In this document: piece after piece, positions 32,205 to 42,900 of the stretch | Position numbering within the stretch: the stretch's first letter is position 1 | Layout: each line of letters opens with the position of its first letter | Assembly: GCA_003864495.1 (NCBI GenBank) | Contig: ML133478.1 | Location: forward strand, 1,819,899-1,883,898 | Reading direction: 5' to 3' | DNA length: 64,000 bases | DNA from: Nemopilema nomurai | Lineage: Eukaryota; Cnidaria; Scyphozoa; Rhizostomeae; Rhizostomatidae | The notes under the pieces: model-generated | Databases searched by the model: none | Told to the model about the DNA's origin: nothing | The model's input: only the letters and a program-made list of their open reading frames with translations | Translations under genes and position numbers: made by a program

Positions 32205-32402
32205 ATGAATGCTATTTTATTTCTCATTTTGATGCAAACTTCAGCATTCTCTTGTTGCTTCCTGGTAGAATGCAAGGAAATAGATGAAGGTTTAAAAAAG
32301 CAGGTTTTTAAAGTGTGCTTGGCGCGGACTTTCCTCCCAGTAATTCATATTTCATTTACAGACAGCATGATTATTTTTCTTGCTCTTTTGATTCCAACTT
32401 GA
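32205..32402 (+). CDS. 65-codon ORF with signal-like N-terminus, hypothetical
   Basis: Starts at ATG after an acceptor-like TTCTAG. The N-terminus MNAILFLILMQTSAFSCC is hydrophobic with a plausible small-residue cleavage region; then come VECKEIDEGLKKQVFKVC and a second hydrophobic stretch near the C-terminus (MIIFLALLIP). It has four Cys. The homologues at 18,344 and 60,754 keep exact length but have two stops each, so either this copy retains an old short gene or it is open by chance. No family recognised. Confidence 0.3.
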   Translation: MNAILFLILMQTSAFSCCFLVECKEIDEGLKKQVFKVCLARTFLPVIHISFTDSMIIFLALLIPT

Positions 32403-33729
32403 ATGGAAATATTTTACCGTCTTGGAGCTTTGGTGGTGATTAATCGTGGTGTTGGTAATTAATGCTTTCCCTCTCTGCTTTTTTAATTTGATTAAACACA
32501 TTCTTGCAATACGATTCAAATCCAATTTACTTCTAGTCCTGTTCGGTGTATAACAGAACCCATACAGTTTTCTGATATATAGCATTTATTATTAAACATT
32601 TACTTTTGGTTAAACAGTTAAGTCTGATAAGTATAAAATAGATTAAAGGAAAATTCCATTTTATGCAAAAACATGGCTTCCATTTAAGTCATTGGTTCCC
32701 AGTTACGCTTCCTAATGATATAGGCAATCTTCTTATTCTTTGTTACTCTTCAAATCCATGATTACATTTCTTTCAATTTCATCAAGTCCGTCATCCTCTT
32801 TGAGTTTATATGTAAACAAAAGATTAACTACGGGAAAGATCCTCTTTCAAAAGCTAAGGTGTAATTGTGACGTAATTTCATTGAAGGGGATTCTTTTCGA
32901 AAGCTCATTGGTTGTTGATTCTTAACATTTCCATTAGCGCAGGAGGCAAAATACCATTAGGTTCTCTTTTATAAAAATATTGTTTGCTTACTTGGCAAGG
33001 ATTAAAATTCCAACTTATAAAAAGAAGTACATGCTCATCAACTTAGGTTTATAGGCTTATTGCTTGGTTTGTGGAGTTTAATCTTTCGGATGATTTTATA
33101 CCAGGGGGTGTAACAAGAAAAATGTGCATTACATCAAACATGCACGAAACGTTTTGTGGTTTCCAAATGGCATAGAAAGTCTACCATTTGGAAACTGACT
33201 TTCTGATATTGATATTGTTGGGTCTTCTATTTTGTTTAATGTTTTCTTTCTTATTGCTTGTAAGAGAAAACTCATTACTGTTCTGATAGAGGTAAACATA
33301 AAAAATCAGTTCTAACAACGAAACATGTTTTCAGGTGGTCAGTTAAATTAATAGTGACATGAAAATCTTTAACAAGTTTTTAATGCTCGTTTCTCCTTGT
33401 TTATGACGCAAGAAATAATGTTTGATATAAGAGCATTTCTACGTGTTTGGAGAAGCGAAATAGTGCTGGAATTGGGCTAGAAAAGCACCACACATTATGA
33501 CTTCGAGAAAATTATTACACACTGCGACATCTTTGGGCCCTTGAGCATGAACGAAATCTAGTTTGAAATCGCATTTAGCAAAAAAAACTTAGAGAAATTA
33601 TCAAAATATCTATGTTGCTTAGGTGGTGATCAAGTAAATAAAATGTCCTTAATAAGAATCATTTGATGAATGCTATCCCCAACTTAATTAAGGTCATTAT
33701 ATCAATGAAAAAGCAGTACCCTTTATTCT

Positions 33730-34381
33730 GAATATTTAGACAGTAATCACATGGGGCAAAACGCGGGTAGCAGTCAACGGCTGTTAGCTGACATAGACGG
33801 TATAGATCCTTTGAAATCTTTCCTCCAGATGTCTGGTGGTTGTTGTGGTACTTGATGCCGTTGGCTTTTGGCCTGCTAATTTACCTGGGAGACAATGCTC
33901 TACTATCTTCTTGGTGAACTTCTCAATGAATATCACCTTGGCTGTTTTAGTTAAAAGTTTCCATTCACACCTAAGGCTTGCTTTATGGAATGGAAGACTT
34001 TCAGCTGATAATTGATTATTTTTTGGTAAGATATTCTCTCCGTTGCATGCCATTGGTTAGTGTTATGAAATTCGATGTTGGGATATTTCCAATGTTGAGT
34101 CATCGGCTGCTGGTAGCTGGATTTCCTTATAATGGGCTGAAAAATCGTGTGTAATTTAATCATTCGATACGGTGCTAGTTTTTCACAAAATGTCCCATTT
34201 ATAAGTAGCATTTTTGTGTGGTAAAATTCTTGGCGGCCCATTGACTGTTCAATAATACTGAAAAAAATTCATTGAAAACTGTGTCATTTCTAGTTGACTT
34301 TACCATATTGTACTGTCTGGAAATGATTTCAGTCTTTAACCAGCTTTGGATCAAAGCTAACTTCGCCTTTTTCGATAGCAT
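33730..34381 (-). pseudogene. B-type coding relic, copy 3 (longest)
   Basis: Three overlapping minus-strand open frames follow each other: 34,199-34,381 (SWLKTEIISRQYN), 33,951-34,241 (HWKYPNIEFHNTNQWHATER, QLKVFHSIKQALGVNGNF) and 33,784-34,053 (LSAESLPFHKASLRCEWK, KFTKKIVEHCLPGKLAGQ). The Cys-rich DCYPRFAPCDYC segment follows in the first frame's register near 33,770. Successive frame changes are what indel decay of one long ORF would leave. The family is not recognised; transposon or host gene both possible. Confidence 0.4.
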
Positions 34382-34458
34382 TACTAATAATGATATCTTT
34401 GTTTTTACTGATAACTATTTTACCGACATGAATGATAACTAGACTCAGTTACACTTAC

Positions 34459-34542
34459 CCGTGAAAATCTTTCTCCTTCTTTATTGTCTTTCTGGATATC
34501 AATTTAAACACAATTCTCTGAGAGAGCCCCTTTTATGGCCAT
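34459..34542 (-). pseudogene. broken ancestral first exon, copy 3
   Basis: ATG (34,540-34,542) is intact; the frame reads MAIKGALSENCV then TAA, then IDIQKDN, and ends at GTAAGTG (34,452-34,458). It shares the same TAA at codon 13 with copy 1, so that stop arose before copies 1 and 3 parted. Confidence 0.55.
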
Positions 34543-34603
34543 CACAATCGTCCACCCTCTTCGAGATTGTTTTAAGACTGTAGTCGGCGTCCGAAAGAAT
34601 CAT

Positions 34604-34697
34604 CCTTTATAAGCCATAAAGTGATTGTGACGTCAATTGATTGGATGCAATAAATGGCAGTCGTATGCTGATTGGTTGTTTCTTCTGCGCATGGGCA
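34604..34697 (-). promoter_or_regulatory. B promoter module, copy 3 (CRE 34628-34635)
   Basis: Has the clearest TATA box of the set: TTATAAAGG on the minus strand (34,606-34,613), then CRE TGACGTCA, two CCAAT boxes and TGCGCATGGGC. The distance from TATA to the exon ATG is about 65 bp. Confidence 0.65.
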
Positions 34698-34954
34698 AAG
34701 GATAAGGAACAGAAGATTTGCTTATTCTTATTCTGAAGAAATTAAAAAAGCACGATAATGGATTCCTCATTTGCTTCCATGGAAATTTTGAAGTTTTACC
34801 TTTGAATGATCTTGTTACATGAAGATCTATACATTTGAAGATTAGAAAGGCATTCAACTGAGTCGTACTCTCATTATAAGTGACAGTCTGGTTTGAAGTC
34901 TCAAAGTTTCTTTTCACGGAATTCTTTTGCCTGTGTCTTGGATTTGATTGGCAT

Positions 34955-35255
34955 AATCAGACGACGTTGCAGTTGAAATCATCGAATCAAAACTGTTGAT
35001 TTGAAAAAGGTATTCCTGATACATACTAAAATCAGACGACGTTGCAGTTGAAAATCATCGAATCAAAACTGTTGATTTGAAAAAAGTATTCCTGATACAT
35101 ACTAAAATCAGACGACGTTGCAGTTGAAAATCATCGAATCAAAACTGTTGATTTGAAATAGGTATTCCTGATACATACTAAAATCAGACGACATTGCAGT
35201 TGAAAATCATCGAATCAAAACTGTTGATTTGAAAAAGGTATTCCTGATACATACA
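34955..35255. repeat. 4 x ~76-bp minisatellite
   Basis: Units start at 34,955, 35,030, 35,106 and 35,182, each with AATCAGACGACRTTGCAG and ATCATCGAATCAAAACTG, and differ by only 1-3 bases. The unit is part of the B intron-like sequence; copy 1 (near 2,240) has one such unit. The expansion explains most of the extra length between the modules at 34,628 and 35,875. Confidence 0.9.
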
Positions 35256-35259
35256 TTAA

Positions 35260-36640
35260 AATATTTAAAACCACAAGCAATCACCTTTATCAACGTTTCT
35301 CTGCGCTTGCTAAGTAGATTAAAAATGCATAATCAGTGCGATTACTAATTTGAAGATGCTTGATAAAAATGTCGATTATCTGTTCTTATAGACATTATCC
35401 TCTTATCTCGCTTCTTGATTTCAAAAGGTTCCTCGTTTAAAAGTATGCAAACTAGCGTTTTGAGAAAATGTTGCTGGGTCAATTTTTTTAACACTACATT
35501 TTGCGTATCAATGAAGTATAATTTTAATGAAACCTTTTTCTTATTCAACACGATTGATGTCAAAATGAATACATGCCTTGATGTTGAATAATCATTTTCT
35601 GATTTGATGCATATGACAAAATATAATGGTTAAATATAATGGTCGAAAGACACTTGTTCAACAGAAATGAAGCTTTAAATGAAAAATATTGTGTTCAACT
35701 TACACTTATCAAGAAAATAACGATCATTATACCTTCTTCAATGCCTCATCATTTGCCGCTTTCCCGGTGAGCCTTTTTCATTAGCACCACAACCGTCCAC
35801 CCTCTTCGAGATTGTTTATAGAATAATGTCTAGAAGTATAAATGCATCATCTTTTATGAGCTGAAGGTTGTTTGTGACGTCAATTGATTGGAAATAGCAT
35901 GCCTGTTAGATTTGGGTAGCTTTCGGGATTTCAGAACCACAAGAGTCGCAATTGGCAAGACACGTCTAGGATGTAAATATAGAGTTATTGTTGATGATCT
36001 ACTATAAAGGGAATGAATCTGATATATAATCCTTGTAGCGAATCTTTAATGCTTTGTCGACGATCCTTCGACGGTCAGTAAGCAAGAAAGAACACCTTAC
36101 TTTCCTAATAAGAATTATTATAAGCAGCCATATCAGGCTGCTATACATTGCTCTTAAGGCAAGATAAATGTCAGATAGTACCTTTTATTTGCTGAAGTTT
36201 TTATTAATTTGCTGTGTAAAACTAATGATTGAAAATCTTTAATCTTCTTCTTCTATTATTAATCGAAATCATGGTCCAATGCAATTGGCAAATAAAATAG
36301 TGAATATGGTAGAGGCATGATCTGTTGTGCCTTCTCATACAGTTTCTTGTACTTTTTTATACAAGAATAAATGACATCATTTCTTTGAGGTATTCTTCAT
36401 GTAATGAGGCTGTGTCTCCATAATAATTATGGATATCACCAATGTCTCAAGCGATACCTGGTACATATTTACCCACCGATAGTTTTATGTATTGGGGCTA
36501 AATGTTCAGCGTAGCCAGCCAAGAGTTTGTCGGAATGCTAGAAAGAATATCTGATATTTTCTTCAAAAGTGAATTTTGACTCTTTTGTGTGAAGCACTTC
36601 CCTCAAACATAGTTGTAAGGTAGTCATCTAGGTATAACGA
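35260..36640 (-). repeat. C-type unit, copy 2
   Basis: Homologous to 2,330-3,600. It holds a decayed exon (about 35,690-35,790, with ATAAGTG at the donor position), the truncated C module (CRE TGACGTCA 35,875-35,882, CATAAAAG box), and the coding relic at 36,259-36,596. It ends near 36,625, where single-copy DNA starts instead of an A array. Confidence 0.7.
36259..36596 (-). pseudogene. C-unit coding relic, copy 2
   Basis: Same length and start as 3,229-3,566. Lesions differ: TAG at 36,498-36,500, TGA at 36,447-36,449 and a one-base deletion with TAA near 36,355; copy 1 has Trp or open codons at these places. Where copy 1 has its stop, this copy reads Tyr. Retained pieces include SLLKKISDIL, SWLATLNI, IHNYYGDTASLHEEYLKE and MPLPYSLF. 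Family not recognised. Confidence 0.55.
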
Positions 36641-38380
36641 AAGTTATTCTATTGGGAGGAAGAAACAGTTAAAGCTTCGCTGGAATATCATCCTTGTACA
36701 CATTTGCCACCAAACGTCGATGTTGAGTGGTATATTTTCATAAAGTTTCAAATTAAATACGGCAGTTTTTGAGGGTGTGTTTCTTATCAATGAATAAAGT
36801 TTATTTTTGACTATTGCTAGCGATCCTGATTTACGAATATCAGTCCCCCTTTGCGTCTCTTTCCTTTCGATTGAATTTTCATCGAAAGGACACAAATTTT
36901 ATATATAATTTTTAATTGTTTGTCTAATCGAAACAACTTAAGTTTTGTTAATGGAGATCCTATATCTCAACACATTACGTTGGAAAATGTTTTTGCAGTT
37001 AGACATAATAAAGAATTGATCATAAAAATTAATAAAAATATATTGAAGTAACATTTCACAGGCTTTAATAAGATTCTTTTAAAAAATCATATTTGTTGCT
37101 CCTTTTCTTCTGATTAATCGAACTAACGTAAATACATCGTTTGATAAAACTGCCACTTCTTAGGTTGGTTGAAACATCACGGGAAAAGTACTATTCAAAA
37201 AAGTAACCCCCTGATTAAATAAACAATTTAATTTTGAAATAAAGATCTTGGGCGAGCCCTTAACGGAATGATACACGGCTTGAGAGATCAAAGAGAATCA
37301 GTCGAGTTTACTAGGGACGGTAGGCACACTGCATTTGACGAAGGCCTTATTATCAGAATGCTATGAAATTTAATGCTTGAACCACAATAATAGAATCGCC
37401 CTTTCAATTCTTTTCCCTTCAAGTTGCTAAGTTAGATGTCCGTTTATTTATTTTTGTCATTTTTTCTGGATTTCAGAACAGCTTGTTAGTGTAATTAGCA
37501 CTGTTACTAAGCAAAACACGACACCTATTTCCCTCCTGGTTAAATAAAGCACACTTCATATTTACAGTTTGCATCATACAAATAAATATGTATTTTTCAG
37601 CTGCATTTATGAAACGCTATTTTAAAACAAACGATCAGCAATTTTTTGTTTTCACCTGAAGAATTAAGTCTTCATTAATGTATGAAATATTTATATTAAG
37701 AAATTCTTTATGCAAAGTCTAACGATCATGCGGCCAATTATCCATGAGCTTCTCGACCAAACACGAGACGGAAAAACTTTAACAATGCTGTTCAGCTATA
37801 GCTTTCCTTCAAGCCACAAGAACTTTTGTCAATAGACCAGCACTTCAATGATAATTTTGTTTCATTTGTCTTGAAAAATAGTTTATTCAAGGTGGCTTTG
37901 AAAGTAACTGTTTGATGCTACCTTTTCCCAAGCTTATAATACGTACTCCTGCACAGGCTTAATTCGTTCATTGTACTATTTTTGCCATATGCTCTTGCTC
38001 ATCACCGTCCCCTCCCACCCCGGAATATACAGGCAATCCTTTAAGATAGACGTGTGTTTTAGCCGACTTGGTGGATAGCAAGAAAAATAAGAAATGTAAG
38101 AAGGATAGCGTGATCCGGATTTGTATGTCTGTCTCGAGTGCGTCTCAAGTATGAAATTTTGGTGCATCTAATTACAAGGAGCAAGCAATAAAAAAGATTA
38201 AAAAATTGAAAGTATTGTTATATGGCGCAATTAAGTTTGAAACCGCGGGAAAAGAAGCACTGACAGGGATTCCAAACTTGAACCTTTCGAAATCGATATT
38301 TCCCTAGGGATTTCTAGGAAAAATTACTTTCTGGAACCACTCAAGAGAAACGAAAGCGAGAAGAAATTCTAAATAAAGAT
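36640..38380. other. single-copy AT-rich stretch, nothing recognised
   Basis: The only long part of the window with no visible match to the repeat units. It has short chance open frames (for example 36,644-36,895 and 37,976-38,167, minus), no promoter module and no transposon ends. The 36,900-37,700 part is especially AT-rich. Confidence 0.6.
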
Positions 38381-39340
38381 ATTTATAAAGCCCCAACGGG
38401 ACCTTGTCATGCCTCTTGAGATTGAGGCGAATCATCGAAAGTTACGAAGGAAACGAGGGTTGACACAGCGCCTAACCAAAACATGTCTACTGCTTGTAAA
38501 GATGGCCTAAGCACCAAAATTCCACGATATTCGGCTAAGAAAGATAGTTATCAGTTTGATATAGCATCAGTTTCCAATGCTTAAAGAAAGTGGTCAAGGC
38601 AATGGAAGAGAAGGAGAAGTCCTTTATGCTAATAGTTCACTTATCATCGTCGTTGAGTCAAATGGAAACTGGAGATGTTGTGGTCTAGGAGTGCAAATTT
38701 CCTGGATTCCAAGTAAGGTTTTCATTTTTAAACTTCTAAATTTCATTCGCCCGCATTCGTCTTACAAATAGTAAGGACAAGAATATTTGCGAAATTTAAA
38801 TTCTTTGCAAACAAATTTTATTTGGACTTTTAGCGCAGTTTATAAACCTCTGCTGAAACGAGCATCTTGGAGAACTTCTCCTGTAAACATGTGTGTAATT
38901 CAGCTGCTTCAGTTTAGAAAATATAAATTCTAGATGTAGATTTAATAGCCGATACGGTGCGAATTGTAAGCTGAATGAGTCATGACTCGATACAGGGCTT
39001 GTATAGAAAGTTTGACTAAAGCTACATCGCTACAGGCTTTGAAATGTTCCGCTGACCACCAAACCTTAGAGTCGTAATTAGATCAGCAATTTAAGCAATA
39101 TACCCAACAGAGAGAGAGAGGACTTTATATCAGAAAATTTAAAAACCAAATGGCTTGAAAACATCTTTAAATAAGATGGAGATCACAAAATGTCACAAAA
39201 CAATGGCTGAATTTATCCTAATTCACAATTCGAGTCAAAAAATCTGACTACGGTTAAATTTTCTTAAAAAACTTTCAAACTGTATCCAGCTTAAAAGTTC
39301 TTCTTTAGGAATATGTTGTTTAGTGAGCAGGCTTTACATC
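38380..39340 (+). repeat. old E-like remnant
   Basis: Diverged relative of the E units. Landmarks are AAGATGGCCTAAG (38,500), AAAGTGGTCAAGGCAATGGAAG (38,585) and a signal-exon remnant starting at ATG 38,662 with GTAAGG at 38,713; the remnant has a TAG nine codons in. A TATA-like TTTATAAAG lies at about 38,380, but no clear gene start follows. No intact ORF. Confidence 0.5.
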
Positions 39341-39940
39341 TGTACTTTAGAGAAGCATTGGACTGAATCGTACTCTCAGTATCGTTGAAAGTCTGGTTTT
39401 GAGACATAATGACCCTTCTCTTACAATTCTGTTCTCAGTGTGAATGGGATTTCATTGACATACTCGGGTGACTTTTTAGTTAAAATTTATGTAGCAGGAA
39501 GCGAGAAGTCATTGAACTAACACTCTTCTGTTTAAAAAGAACTTTTGATATACCTAGTAAACCTACCAAGTAAAATGTTTTACTTGACAAGCCATTAAGT
39601 TCTAGATAAAAATTCCTGGGCTTTGAAATATGCATATTTAAAACAATCCTCACTTCGGAGATGCATGACATGATAATCAATTATCTGCTCGTATAGAAAA
39701 GACAATAACTCTTCATTGCCTCATTTCTTGAAAGCTAAATGATCGAATAGTATAAACACTAGTGTTTTCCAAGTATGTTTAACTTGCATATGGTTAAAGA
39801 ATGACCTTAATGCAAATATTTTCTCATCCGAAACGACTGGTTTCAAAACGAATTAATCCTACTAAGTTATGGCTTTGATGCCAACATAACCTGATTTAAC
39901 TATCAGGACAGAAAAATAATGAATAAACGTGATGTATGCA
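39340..39940 (-). repeat. old D-like remnant at the edge of array 4
   Basis: Diverged D sequence (TACTCTCAGTATCGTTG near 39,370; CATTGACATACTC; a GGAGATGCATGACATGATAATC-type landmark near 39,657, cut here to GGAGATGCATGACATG). At about 39,940 it meets the array inside the module flank (ATATGAGTCGTAAAG), an abrupt junction just before the first CRE. Confidence 0.55.
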
Positions 39941-42900
39941 TATGAGTCGTAAAGTGATTGTGACGTCAGTTGATTGGATGCCATAAATGGTAGTCGTAAG
40001 CTGATTGGTTATTTCTTCTGCGCATGTGCGGAGGGTGAAGAAGGATCAGAGGATTTGCTTCTGCTTTATTTGGAGACAATGATAAAAGTCCTTCCGTTAA
40101 TGGATTTCTCATTTGTTTGCATGGAAATTTTGAAGTTCTTCTCTTCAGTTATCTAGTTACATGAAGAGCTGTACATTTGAAGTGTTGGGAGGCATTCAAC
40201 TGAGTTGTACTCTCAGTATCGTTACCAGCCTTGCTGTGAGAGAAAAATGTCCTTTTTAATCGTCATTATATTGCTGGTGTGATTGAGTTTTATTAGAATA
40301 ACCAGAACACGCTGAAGTATAAAATCGTTGAATCAAAACTGTTGGTTTGAAAAAGGCAGTTGCCATTTATGCACGGAAATGTTTCTATACAACAAGCCAT
40401 CACACCCTGTATCAAAATTCTAATAATTTCGCTTAAAGCTGATTGCTAGCTAAGTAGATGAAATATGAATAATCGTAAGATTTCTCATTTTAAAAATAAA
40501 TGATAAAAAAGTCGATTATCTGTTTGCATGGAAAAGACGTTATATCCTTAATCTTCTTTCTCGACTTGAAATGTTACCTCGTTGAATAGTATGCCAACAG
40601 GTGATTTGAAAGAATGTTACTGGCTCGAGTTTCTTCATCATTACAATTTGCATATTAACAAAGCATAATCTGAATGCAAACATTTTTCTCATTCGAAACG
40701 ATTGATGTTAAATGAACATATACCTTGATGTTGAATATTCATTTTTATGTTTATTACGAAAAAATGATTCAAAGTCGAAAGTCTCTTGTTCAACAGAAAT
40801 GAAGCTTTAAATGGAAAATATTGTGTTCAACTTACACTTATCAATGAATTAACGATCTTTTTACCTTCTTTAATGTCTCTTCAACTGCCGCTTTCTCAGT
40901 GAGCCTTTTTCATTACCACCACAACCGTCCATCCTCTTCGAGATTGTTTGTAGAATAATGTCGACGTCCAAAGGAATCGTCTTATATGAGTCGTAAAGTG
41001 ATTGTGACGTCAGTTGATTGGATGCCATAAATGGTAGTCGTAAGCTGATTGGTTATTTCTTCTGCGCATGTGCGGAGGGTGAAGAAGGAACAGAGGATTT
41101 GCTTCTGCTTTATCTGGAGACAATGATAAAAGTCCGTCCGTTAATGGATTTCTCATTTGTTTGCATGGAAATTTTGAAGTTCTTCTCTTCAGTTATCTAG
41201 TTACATGAAGAGCTGTACATTTGAAGTGTTGGGAGGCATTCAACTGAGTTGTACTCTCAGTATCGTTACCAGCCTTGCTGTGAGAGAAAAATGTCCTTTT
41301 TAATCGTCATTTATTGCTGGTGTGATTGATTTCATTAACATAACCAGAACACGCTGCAGTATGAAATCGTTGAATCAAAACTGTTGGTTTGAAAAAGGCA
41401 GTTGCGATTTATGCACGGAAATGTTTCTATACAACAAGCCATCACACCCTGTATCAAAATTCTAATAATTTCGCTTAATGCTGATTGCTGCTAAGTAGAT
41501 GAAATATGAATAATCGTAAGATTTCTCATTTTAAAAATAAATGATAAAAAAGTCGATTATCTGTTTGCATGGAAAAGACGTTATATCCTTAATCTTCTTT
41601 CTCGACTTGAAATGTTACCTCGTTGAATAGTATGCCAACAGGTGATTTGAAAGAATGTTACTGGCTCGAGTTCCTTCATCATTACAATTTGCATATTAAC
41701 AAAGCATAATCTGAATGCAAACATTTTTCTCATTCGAAACGATTGATGTTAAATGAACAGATACCTTGATGTTGAATATTCATTTTGATGTTTATTACGA
41801 AAAAATGATTCAAAGTCGAAAGTCTCTTGTTCAAAGAAATGAAGCTTAAATGGAAAATATTGTTTCAACTTACACTTATCAATGAATTAACGATCTTTTT
41901 ACCTTCTTTAATGTCTCTTCAACTGCCGCTTTCTCAGTGAGCCTTTTTCATTACCACCACAACCGTCCATCCTCTTCGAGATTGTTTGTAGAATAATGTC
42001 GACGTCCAAAGGAATCGTCTTATATGAGTCGTAAAGTGATTGTGACGTCAGTTGATTGGATGCCATAAATGGTAGCCGTAAGCTGATTAGTTAATTCTTC
42101 TGCGCATGTGCGGAGGGTGAAGAAGGAACAGAGGATTTGATTCTGCTTTATTTGGAGACAATGATAAAAGTCCGTCCGTTAATGGATTTCTCATTTGTTT
42201 GCATGGAAATTTTGAAGTTCTTCTCTTCAGTTATCTAGTTACACGAAGAGCTGACATTTGAAGTGTTGGGAGGCATTCAACTGAGTTGTACTCTCAGTAT
42301 CGTTACCAGCCTTGCTGTGAGAGAAAAATGTCCTTTTTAATCGACATTATATTGCTGGTGTGATTGAGTTTTTTAACATAACCAGAACACGCTGCAGTAT
42401 GAAATCGTTGAATCAAAACTGTTGGTTTGAAAAAGGCAGTTGCCATTTATGCACAGAAATGTTTCTATACAACAAGCCATCACACCCTGTATCAAAATTC
42501 TAATAATTTCGCTTAAAGCTGATTGCTTGCTAAGTAGATGAAATATGAATAATCGTAAGATTTCTCAATTTAAAAAAACAATGATAAGAAAGTCGATTAT
42601 CTGTTTGCATGGGAAAGACGTTATATCCTTAATCTTCTTTCTCGACTTGAAATCTTACCTCGTTGAATAGTATGCCAACAGGTGATTGGAAAGAATGTTA
42701 CTGGCTCGAGTTCCTTCATCATTACAATTTGCATATTAACAAAGCATAATCTGAATGCAAACCTTTTTCTCATTCGAAACGATTGATGTTAAATGAACAT
42801 ATACCTTGATGTTGAATATTCATTTTGATGTTTATTAAGAAAAAATGATTCAAAGTCGAAAGTCTCTTGTTCAACAGAAATGAAGCTTTAAATGGAAAAT

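Larger units (their letters stand above)
30690..32730 (+). repeat. E-type unit, copy 2 (best preserved)
   Basis: Homologous to 16,640-18,880 and 59,220-61,290, a few per cent diverged from both. It carries on the plus strand an acceptor-like CTTTATAG before GCATTGCAAACGTC (31,220-31,235), an E-box CACGTG near 31,543, an intact signal-peptide-like ORF (31,585-31,719) and an intact 65-codon ORF (32,205-32,402). No promoter module of the CRE type lies inside it before the very old one at 32,785. Confidence 0.7.
32730..35260 (-). repeat. B-type superunit, copy 3
   Basis: Same order as copy 1: very old module (TGACGTAA at 32,868-32,875, within 32,785-32,950), about 800 bp without features, coding relic (33,730-34,381), first exon (34,459-34,542), promoter module (CRE 34,628), then intron-like sequence expanded by a 76-bp minisatellite. 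It lacks the 86-bp retroelement tail of copies 2 and 4. Confidence 0.8.

Noticed and set aside
33784..34241. piggyBac transposase assignment for the B relic
   Set aside because: A Cys-rich end after a basic stretch suggested it, but spacing of Cys residues does not match the usual C-terminal zinc motif and no catalytic Asp region could be placed.
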